Part shown: piece after piece, positions 1-5,357 of the stretch | Numbering within the stretch: position 1 is the stretch's first letter | How the letters are laid out: each line of letters begins with the position of its first letter | Assembly: GCA_964475385.1 (NCBI GenBank) | Contig: CAYYWV010000051.1 | Span: 1 to 19,529, forward strand | DNA length: 19,529 bases | Direction of reading: 5' to 3' | From: CAYYWV01 sp964475385 | Lineage (GTDB): Bacteria; Pseudomonadota; Alphaproteobacteria; JAAXGF01 | The notes under the pieces: model-generated | Databases searched by the model: none | What the model was told of the DNA's origin: nothing | Seen by the model: only the letters and a program-made list of their open reading frames with translations | Program-made: the position numbers and the translations under genes

Positions 1-18
1 CCCTGCGACGCATGAGCG

Positions 19-47
19 TTGACGGACGAAGGCGGCGGGGATATATA
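19..47 (+). promoter_or_regulatory. Predicted sigma70-type promoter for rpsT
   Basis: A -35 box TTGACG (19-24) and a -10 box TATATA (42-47) are separated by exactly 17 bp. The -35 matches the consensus at five of six bases and the -10 at four of six. In a region this GC-rich the ATATATAA stretch stands out. Transcription would start near 54, about 80 nt before the rpsT ATG. This is a pattern match with no experimental support. Confidence 0.55.
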
Positions 48-59
48 ACCGCGGCCTGA

Positions 60-87
60 CCCGGGGCGCGCGCCCCGGGCGGGTTTT
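60..87 (+). terminator. Perfect 20-bp GC palindrome followed by a short T run (leader hairpin or terminator)
   Basis: CCCGGGGCGCGCGCCCCGGG at 60-79 is a perfect palindrome, followed by CGGG and TTTT (84-87). It could be the terminator of a gene upstream of the window. It also starts just after the predicted rpsT transcription start near 54, so it could instead be a hairpin in the rpsT 5' leader. The short T run makes it a weak intrinsic terminator. Confidence 0.4.
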
Positions 88-132
88 GTCGCGCAGGCAC
101 CACGGACTGCAAGGAACATCGAGCGAGAGATC

Positions 133-396
133 ATGGCGCACACCAAGTCGGCCAAGAAGCGTATTCGTCAGAACGAACGGCGCAGGCGCATCAACCGGTC
201 GCGCATCAGCCGGATTCGCACCTTCGTCAAGAAGGTCGAGGCGGCGATCGCGAGCGGCGATCGCGAGGCCGCGGCGGCGGCGCTGCGCGCGGCCCAGCCC
301 GAGGTCATGCGCGGAGTCACCAAAGGCGTGCTCCACCGCAACACGGCGGCGCGCAAGATCTCGCGGCTCGCGCGGCGGATCAACGCGCTCGGCTAG
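133..396 (+). CDS. rpsT: 30S ribosomal protein S20
   Basis: This 87-residue, strongly basic protein starts MAHTKSAKKRIRQNERRR, the typical S20 amino terminus that binds the 5' domain of 16S rRNA early in 30S assembly. The length equals that of the bacterial family. The start is the ATG at 133, behind a purine-rich GAGCGAGAGA. The Ala-rich middle (about residues 38-60) and the end, with RRINALG, are normal for alphaproteobacterial S20. It has its own promoter upstream and an intrinsic terminator at 489-528, so it looks like a single-gene unit. In many alphaproteobacteria rpsT lies just before dnaA, as here. The identification is secure. Confidence 0.97.
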   Translation: MAHTKSAKKRIRQNERRRRINRSRISRIRTFVKKVEAAIASGDREAAAAALRAAQPEVMRGVTKGVLHRNTAARKISRLARRINALG

Positions 397-488
397 CGCG
401 TCTCATGTCTTGACGGCCGGAGCGATTCCGTGGAGGCGAAAAAGCCCTAGGATTCGGCCGGCCCCTTGAACCGGAAACGGATCACTGG

Positions 489-528
489 ACGCCGCAGCCT
501 GCGGGGCGCGGCGTTTTCGTTTCTTTTT
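489..528 (+). terminator. Intrinsic terminator after rpsT
   Basis: ACGCCGC (489-495) pairs with GCGGCGT (508-514). Inner GCC/GGC pairs (497-499 with 505-507) can extend the stem. The hairpin runs straight into a U-rich tail, TTTTCGTTTCTTTTT (514-528). It lies 92 bp after the rpsT stop and before the rhodanese-dnaA promoters, so it separates the two units. Confidence 0.8.
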
Positions 529-615
529 CAGGCGGTTATCATCTCGCCGGCCTCGCTGTCGCGCCGACGGCGACCGCCGGGCGCCGAATTTTTCGCCGTT
601 CCTATTTCAGTCCTG

Positions 616-644
616 TTGCCAGCCGGCGGGCGCGCGTTTACTCT
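616..644 (+). promoter_or_regulatory. Candidate promoter upstream of rhodanese-dnaA (distal)
   Basis: TTGCCA (616-621, five of six to the -35 consensus) lies 17 bp before TACTCT (639-644, three of six to the -10). Transcription would begin near 651, exactly where the inverted repeat 652-679 starts. It comes after the rpsT terminator. Confidence is moderate to low because the -10 is weak. Confidence 0.35.
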
Positions 645-651
645 ATCCGGG

Positions 652-679
652 CTGCGGCGGATTGGGAGTGACGCCGCAG
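652..679 (+). repeat. Inverted repeat, 8-bp perfect arms
   Basis: CTGCGGCG (652-659) and CGCCGCAG (672-679) are perfect inverse complements around a 12-nt loop. There is no T run, so it is not a terminator. It could form a hairpin at the very 5' end of the dnaA leader RNA or be a protein-binding dyad. Confidence 0.5.
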
Positions 680-736
680 TTCCATGAGGTTGATCCTGGT
701 CGAGGGACGAGGTTCCGGGCTGTGCGCAAGCATTCG

Positions 737-766
737 CCCGACAGGGGTTTTTTGTCCCGACAGGGG
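737..766 (+). repeat. Direct repeat pair CCCGACAGGGG
   Basis: The 11-mer CCCGACAGGGG occurs at 737-747 and again at 756-766, 19 bp apart, with six Ts between them. Each copy is itself a small dyad (CCC/GGG). The pair lies just upstream of a promoter-like element at 781-809. Two copies almost two helical turns apart is a common operator arrangement, but I cannot name a regulator. Confidence 0.5.
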
Positions 767-780
767 CCTTGTGTCTCGGC

Positions 781-809
781 TTGGACGGTGCAGGTGGCGT
801 AGGCATGAT
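781..809 (+). promoter_or_regulatory. Candidate promoter upstream of rhodanese-dnaA (proximal)
   Basis: TTGGAC (781-786) lies 17 bp before CATGAT (804-809). The match to consensus is three of six at -35 and four of six at -10. The start would be near 816, leaving a leader of about 70 nt before the GTG at 887. The match is weak; it is kept because of its spacing and position just after the direct repeats. Confidence 0.25.
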
Positions 810-886
810 GCGCAAGAACCGTGGTCAACAGCGCGCTACGTGCTCGTGGACGGCTGGGGAAACGTCGAGGCGGGGCGGAGCGGGCC

Positions 887-1354
887 GTGTCGGTTGAGGC
901 TATTCACGCCGCGGCCGCCAGACGGGTCGGGGCCGACGCCGGCTACGCCGGCGAGGTGACCCCCGACGAGGCGTGGACGTTGCTCTGCGAGGATCCATCG
1001 GCGGTGCTCGTCGACGTCCGCACCCAGCCCGAATGGGCCTTCGTCGGCTTGCCCGATCTCTCTGCGGCGCACAAGCAGCCGGTGCTCGTCTCGTGGCAGG
1101 TGTTTCCGGCCATGGAGCAGAACCCGAACTTCGCCGCCGAGCTCGCGACCCGCGGCGTCACGCCCGACGCCACGGTGATCTTCATGTGCCGCTCGGGCGG
1201 CCGCAGCGCGGCCGCGGCCCGGGCCATGACGGCCAAGGGATTCTCCCGTTGTTACAACATGCAAGAGGGGTTCGAAGGGCCGCTCGACGGCAACCGACAC
1301 CGCGGCGTCTGCGGCGGGTGGAAGGCCAGAGGGCTTCCCTGGGTACAAGGATAG
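887..1354 (+). CDS. Rhodanese-like domain protein
   Basis: A 155-residue, single-domain rhodanese, presumably cytoplasmic, that would carry a persulfide sulfur on an active-site cysteine. The loop MCRSGGRS places that cysteine at residue 101, and the fold is otherwise intact: VLVDVRTQPEW near residues 40-50 and a carboxyl end with GGWKARGLPW. The physiological sulfur acceptor is unknown. I chose GTG at 887 because CGGAG ends 6 nt before it and the first residues then lead quickly into the domain. The frame is open back to a GTG at 821, which would add 22 basic residues that do not look conserved. The TAG stop overlaps the Shine-Dalgarno region of dnaA, so the two genes are probably cotranscribed. 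Confidence 0.85.
   Translation: MSVEAIHAAAARRVGADAGYAGEVTPDEAWTLLCEDPSAVLVDVRTQPEWAFVGLPDLSAAHKQPVLVSWQVFPAMEQNPNFAAELATRGVTPDATVIFMCRSGGRSAAAARAMTAKGFSRCYNMQEGFEGPLDGNRHRGVCGGWKARGLPWVQG
1347..1351 (+). promoter_or_regulatory. Shine-Dalgarno that decides the dnaA start
   Basis: AAGGA (1347-1351) lies 9 nt before the TTG at 1361. It covers the last bases of the rhodanese coding region, whose TAG stop is at 1352-1354. No in-frame ATG exists before the conserved domain I sequence, so this site supports a TTG start for DnaA and coupling to the upstream gene. Confidence 0.7.
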
Positions 1355-1360
1355 ACGAAA

Positions 1361-2797
1361 TTGAGCCAGAAGAACCGGAACGTCCCCCAGGACGTCGATG
1401 ACCAATGGGCGCGGGTGCGCGGCCGTCTCAGGGCCGAGTTCGGCGACGCCGCTTATCGCGGCTGGCTGCAACAGCTCCGACTCGCCGGCGTCAACGACGG
1501 CCGTGTGTCGATGAGCGTGCCCGACGCCTTTATTCGCCAATGGGTGATGTCGCGCTACGCCGACCGAATCCGCGCGCTTTGGTCGCGCGAGAACCCGTCG
1601 GTGCGCAGCATATCGATCGCCGTCGATCCAGACGCCCGGGACTGCGCCGCCGCCCCTCCGCCAGCAGCTTCGGCTCCGCCTCCGCCGACGGCTAACGCGC
1701 TGACCCGCGCCCCCGCTCGCGACGAGGCCGCCGCGCGCCCCTCGGCGCGGCGCGCGCTCGACGACGACGAGCTCGGCGCGCCTCTCGATCGCCGCTTCAC
1801 CTTCGAGAACTTCATCGTCGGCAAGTCGAACGAGTTCGCCCACGCCGCCGCCCGCCGGGTGGCCGAGGCCGACACGGTGCCCTTCAACCCGCTGTTCATC
1901 TACGGCGGCGTCGGGCTCGGCAAGACCCATCTGATGAACGCCATCGCCTGGCACATCCGCAACCGCGACCCGTCGCGCCGCGTGCTCTATCTCTCGGCCG
2001 AGAAGTTCATGTATCAGTTCATCCGGGCGCTCCGCTTCCAGGACACCATGGCGTTCAAGGAACAGTTCCGCTCGGTCGACGTGCTGATGATCGACGACGT
2101 GCAGTTCATCGGCGGCAAGGACTCGACCCAGGAGGAGTTCTTCCACACCTTCAACGCGCTGGTCGACCAGAACCGCCAGCTCGTGATCACCGGCGACCGC
2201 TCGCCCTCGGACCTCGACGGGATGGAGGAGCGGCTGCGCTCGCGGCTCGGCTGGGGCCTGGTGGCCGACATTCACCCCACCGACTACGAGCTGCGCCTCG
2301 GGATTCTTCAGTCCAAGCTCGACCAGATGGGCGCGACCAACGTGCCGCGCCAAGTGCTCGAGTTCCTCGCCCACAAGATCACCTCGAACACCCGCGAGCT
2401 CGAAGGCGCGCTCACCCGCGTGGTCGCGCATGTCACCCTGGTCGGCCGACCGGCGACGCTCGAGACGACGCAAGAGCTGTTGCAGGATCTCTTGCGCGCC
2501 AACGACCGCCGGGTCACCATCGAGGAGATCCAGAAACGCGTCGCCGAGCACTTCAACATCCGGGTCGCCGACATGCACTCGGCCCGGCGCGCCCGCGCCG
2601 TGGCGCGGCCTCGGCAGGTCGCCATGTACCTCGCCAAGCAACTCACCTCGCGCAGCCTGCCCGAGATCGGACGCAAGTTCGGCGGCCGCGACCACACCAC
2701 CGTCATGCACGCGGTCAAGAAGGTCGAAAGCCTGTGCGAGACCGACGCGACCTTCGCCGAGGACGTCGAGCTCCTGCGTCGCATGTTGGGCGGCTGA
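1361..2797 (+). CDS. dnaA: Chromosomal replication initiator protein DnaA
   Basis: DnaA binds origin boxes, melts the origin and loads the helicase. The 478 residues show the usual order. Domain I spans about 12-90 (DnaB and self-contact). An Ala/Pro-rich linker spans about 95-140. The AAA+ core has a Walker A GGVGLGKTH (182-190, Lys188) and a Walker B VLMIDDVQF (Asp245, Asp246). The carboxyl helix-turn-helix carries the signature GGRDHTTVMHA (441-451). The start is TTG with a good Shine-Dalgarno at 1347-1351; the first ATG would delete most of domain I. A non-ATG start may keep DnaA synthesis low, which is inference. The rhodanese is upstream, and dnaN follows after 219 bp with its own promoter. 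Confidence 0.98.
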   Translation: MSQKNRNVPQDVDDQWARVRGRLRAEFGDAAYRGWLQQLRLAGVNDGRVSMSVPDAFIRQWVMSRYADRIRALWSRENPSVRSISIAVDPDARDCAAAPPPAASAPPPPTANALTRAPARDEAAARPSARRALDDDELGAPLDRRFTFENFIVGKSNEFAHAAARRVAEADTVPFNPLFIYGGVGLGKTHLMNAIAWHIRNRDPSRRVLYLSAEKFMYQFIRALRFQDTMAFKEQFRSVDVLMIDDVQFIGGKDSTQEEFFHTFNALVDQNRQLVITGDRSPSDLDGMEERLRSRLGWGLVADIHPTDYELRLGILQSKLDQMGATNVPRQVLEFLAHKITSNTRELEGALTRVVAHVTLVGRPATLETTQELLQDLLRANDRRVTIEEIQKRVAEHFNIRVADMHSARRARAVARPRQVAMYLAKQLTSRSLPEIGRKFGGRDHTTVMHAVKKVESLCETDATFAEDVELLRRMLGG

Positions 2798-2835
2798 GCC
2801 CGCGCGAAGGCCCGCGGAAAGCGCCCGAAGCGTTG

Positions 2836-2887
2836 GATTCTACAGCGATTCCTTGCGGATTCCGGCGACGGAGTTGGTGACGGAGTC
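2836..2887. repeat. Cluster of four GANTC sites, three phased at 11 bp
   Basis: GATTC at 2836-2840, 2847-2851 and 2858-2862 are spaced exactly 11 bp, and GAGTC follows at 2883-2887. A fifth, GAATC, is at 3011-3015, immediately before the dnaN ATG. GANTC is the target of the alphaproteobacterial cell-cycle methylase CcrM. By eye such sites occur roughly once per 500-600 bp elsewhere in the window, so four in 52 bp is a real cluster. The last one directly follows the -35 box of the dnaN promoter. Confidence 0.75.
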
Positions 2888-2905
2888 CGGCCGGTCTGCT
2901 ATACT
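2877..2905 (+). promoter_or_regulatory. Predicted dnaN promoter
   Basis: GTGACG (2877-2882, four of six) lies 17 bp before TATACT (2900-2905, five of six), giving a start near 2912 and a leader of about 105 nt. The -35 lies within the second copy of an 8-bp direct repeat GACGGAGT (2867-2874 and 2879-2886). A GANTC site (2883-2887) abuts the -35, so methylation or a GcrA-like factor could influence it (inference). Confidence 0.65.
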
Positions 2906-3016
2906 TTCCGGCCGTCGCGACGGCGCGGCCCGAAGCGTCTGCCGAGACCCCCGTCGCCAATGGAAACCTGTGCCTCCGACGCCTCGGCGGCGCCCAAGCT
3001 TTAGCCTGTTGAATCC

Positions 3017-4135
3017 ATGAAGCTGACCATCGAACGCGCGGTCCTCGTCTCGTCGCTCGCGCATGTGCACGGCATCGTCGAGCGGCGCACGACCATCCCG
3101 ATCCTGTCGAACGTCCGCCTTGATGCGGACGAGGACAAGCTCGCCGTCACCGCCACCGATATGGATCTCGCCGTGGTCGAGGCGGTGCCCGCGAAGGCCG
3201 TGACCGGCGGCGCGATCACGGCGCCGGCGCACCTTCTCTACGACATCGTGCGCAAGCTGCCCGAAGGCGCCGAGATCGAGATCGCGACCGCCTCGGGCGG
3301 CGATCACGTCGCGCTTAGCGCGGGCCAGGCCCGGTTCTCGCTGCCCGCGCTGCCGGCGGACGAGTTCCCGGTCATGGCCGAAGGCGCGTTCAGCCACAGC
3401 TTCGCCGTGCCCGCAGACGCGCTCCGCCGGCTGATCGACAAGACGCGTTTCGCCATCTCGACCGAGGAGACGCGCTACTATCTCAACGGGATCTACCTGC
3501 ACGCGGTCGACGGCGACGACGGCCCAGCGCTGCGCGCGGTGGCGACCGACGGCCATCGCCTCGCCCGCGTCGATGCGCCCCTGCCCGAGGGCGCCGAGGG
3601 CATGCCCGGCGTGATCGTTCCGCGCAAGGCGGTGGCCGAGGTGCGCAAGCTGATCGAAGACCTCGACGGCGCGGTCGCGGTCTCGGTCTCCGAGACCAAG
3701 ATCCGCTTCGCTTTCGGGTCCGTGGTTCTGACCTCGAAGCTGATCGACGGCACCTTTCCCGACTATGCGCGGGTGATACCGCTCGACAACGACAAGGTGC
3801 TCGAAATCGAAGGCAAGCGGTTCAGCGAGGCGGTCGACCGGGTGGCGACGATCTCGACCGAGAAGACGCGTTCGATCAAGCTCAACCTCTCGCGCGGGCG
3901 CATGGTGGTCTCGGCCAACAGCCCCGATTCGGCGAGCGCGACCGAGGAGATCGCCGTCTCCTACGATGCGCCCGACCTCCAGATCGGGTTCAACGCGCGC
4001 TACCTTCTCGACATGGCGGGGGAGATCGACGGCGAGTCCCTGCGCATGGTGATGAGCGATGCGGTCTCGCCGACCCTGATGCGCGACCCCGCCGATTCGG
4101 GCGCGCTGTTCGTGCTCATGCCGATGCGCGTGTGA
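3017..4135 (+). CDS. dnaN: DNA polymerase III subunit beta (sliding clamp)
   Basis: The clamp encircles DNA as a dimer and tethers polymerase III and repair partners. The 372 residues match the family length and begin MKLTIERAVLVSSLAHVHGI. Recognisable stretches include the domain 1 segment TTIPILSNVRLDA (about 30-42), the inter-domain motif with RAVATDGHRLA, and the carboxyl end LMPMRV, which forms part of the partner-binding pocket. The ATG at 3017 has only a weak ribosome-binding site, but it is the family start. Its own promoter lies upstream, with GANTC sites. recF follows after 19 bp, so dnaN, recF and gyrB probably share a transcript. Confidence 0.98.
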   Translation: MKLTIERAVLVSSLAHVHGIVERRTTIPILSNVRLDADEDKLAVTATDMDLAVVEAVPAKAVTGGAITAPAHLLYDIVRKLPEGAEIEIATASGGDHVALSAGQARFSLPALPADEFPVMAEGAFSHSFAVPADALRRLIDKTRFAISTEETRYYLNGIYLHAVDGDDGPALRAVATDGHRLARVDAPLPEGAEGMPGVIVPRKAVAEVRKLIEDLDGAVAVSVSETKIRFAFGSVVLTSKLIDGTFPDYARVIPLDNDKVLEIEGKRFSEAVDRVATISTEKTRSIKLNLSRGRMVVSANSPDSASATEEIAVSYDAPDLQIGFNARYLLDMAGEIDGESLRMVMSDAVSPTLMRDPADSGALFVLMPMRV

Positions 4136-4154
4136 GGGGGCGCCGCTGACCGCC

Positions 4155-5327
4155 TTGCCGTCCGTCGCCGCCGATCCGGGACCGGTGCGGCGGGTCGCGA
4201 TCACGCGGCTCGCGCTGACCGACTTTCGCGGCTTCGCCCGGGCGACCCTTGTCTGCGATGCGCGTTCGGTGGCGCTGAGCGGCCCCAACGGCGCGGGCAA
4301 GACCAACGTTCTCGAGGCGCTGTCGCTGCTCTCTCCGGGAAACGGGCTCAGGCGCGCGCGGCTCGGCGATCTCAGGCGGCGCGATGCGCCCGAAGGCGCG
4401 CGCTGGGCGGTGGCGGCGCGAATCATGACCCCCGCCGGCCCGGTCGAGATCGGCACCGGCGAAGGCGAGACGCCGGCGGGCGATGCGCGGCGCCTCGTCC
4501 GCATCGACGGCCGGCCGGCGCGCGGCCAGGCCGAGCTCGCCGAGCGCTTGGGCGTTCTGTGGCTGACCCCGGCCCAGGACCGCTTGTTCGCCGACGGGGC
4601 GCAAGGCCGGCGGCGGTTTCTCGACCGGCTGGTCTACGGCTTCGACCCCGGCCACGCGCGTCGGGTCGCGGCCTACGAGCGCGCGCTGCGCGAACGCGCG
4701 CGCATCTTGCGCGACCGGGTGGGCGATGCGGCCTGGCTCGCCGCGCTCGAAGGCGCGATGGCCGAGCACGGGGTCGCGGTCGCCGCCGCCCGGCGGGCGA
4801 CGGTTCGCGCGCTCGAAGACGCGATGGCCGCCGCGCGCGGGCCGTTTCCGGCCGCCACGCTCGCCCTCGAAGGCGCGGTCGAGGGCTGGCTCGACCGGAT
4901 GCCGGCGGTCGAGGCCGAGGCCCGGTTCGCCGCCGCGCTTGCGGACGCGCGCGCGGTCGACGCCGAAGCCGGCGGCGCGCGCTTCGGTCCGCACCGCAGC
5001 GACCTCGTCGTCGGGCATCGCGAGAAGGCGGTACCGGCGGCCCAATGCTCGACCGGCGAGCAGAAGGCGCTGGTTATCGCCATCGTGCTCGCCGCCGCGC
5101 GGACCCGGGCCGCGCATCTCGGCGCGCCGCCGGTGCTGCTGCTCGACGAGGTCGCGGCCCATCTCGACCGCCGTCACCGCGCGGCGCTGTTCGAGGCGGT
5201 CGAGGCCACCGGCGCGCAGGCCTGGATGACCGGCGCCGACCGCGAGATCTTCGCCGAGCTCGGCGATCGCGTGCGCCATATCGGCGTTCGCGCGGGTCGG
5301 ATTTTGGCGGAAGCAGGAGGAGACTGA
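4155..5327 (+). CDS. recF: DNA replication and repair protein RecF
   Basis: RecF is an SMC-like ATPase that helps RecOR load RecA at single-strand gaps and stalled forks. It has a Walker A SGPNGAGKTN (Lys49, Thr50), an ABC-type signature CSTGEQKALVI and a Walker B LLLDEVAAHLD (Asp331, Glu332). With the TTG start at 4155 the protein is 390 residues, near the usual size. GTG at 4185 is an alternative that trims ten residues and starts just before VAITRLALTDFRGF, the usual RecF beginning. A purine stretch GAGGGGG overlaps the dnaN stop and could serve as the Shine-Dalgarno. The start is therefore uncertain by ten codons. gyrB follows after 30 bp. Confidence 0.95.
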   Translation: MPSVAADPGPVRRVAITRLALTDFRGFARATLVCDARSVALSGPNGAGKTNVLEALSLLSPGNGLRRARLGDLRRRDAPEGARWAVAARIMTPAGPVEIGTGEGETPAGDARRLVRIDGRPARGQAELAERLGVLWLTPAQDRLFADGAQGRRRFLDRLVYGFDPGHARRVAAYERALRERARILRDRVGDAAWLAALEGAMAEHGVAVAAARRATVRALEDAMAAARGPFPAATLALEGAVEGWLDRMPAVEAEARFAAALADARAVDAEAGGARFGPHRSDLVVGHREKAVPAAQCSTGEQKALVIAIVLAAARTRAAHLGAPPVLLLDEVAAHLDRRHRAALFEAVEATGAQAWMTGADREIFAELGDRVRHIGVRAGRILAEAGGD

Positions 5328-5357
5328 AACCATGCGCGTCCAAGGCGCAACCGAGCG

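Larger units (their letters stand above)
529..886 (+). other. Intergenic and leader region before the rhodanese-dnaA unit
   Basis: About 360 bp with no protein I recognise. The open frames here are short, lack credible ribosome-binding sites and do not look like proteins. Instead it holds two promoter-like pairs (616-644, 781-809), an 8-bp inverted repeat (652-679) and a pair of 11-bp direct repeats (737-766). I found no DnaA-box cluster. This makes it a regulatory and leader region for dnaA expression rather than an origin, as far as can be read by eye. Confidence 0.5.

Noticed and set aside
535..543. TTATCATCT as a DnaA box in the dnaA upstream region
   Set aside because: It matches only the first five bases and one later base of TTATCCACA and is isolated.
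397..960. Short open frames between rpsT and the rhodanese (466-687, 684-959 and their minus-strand counterparts)
   Set aside because: They lack ribosome-binding sites and protein-like composition, and they run over a clear terminator, promoters and repeats or into the rhodanese gene.
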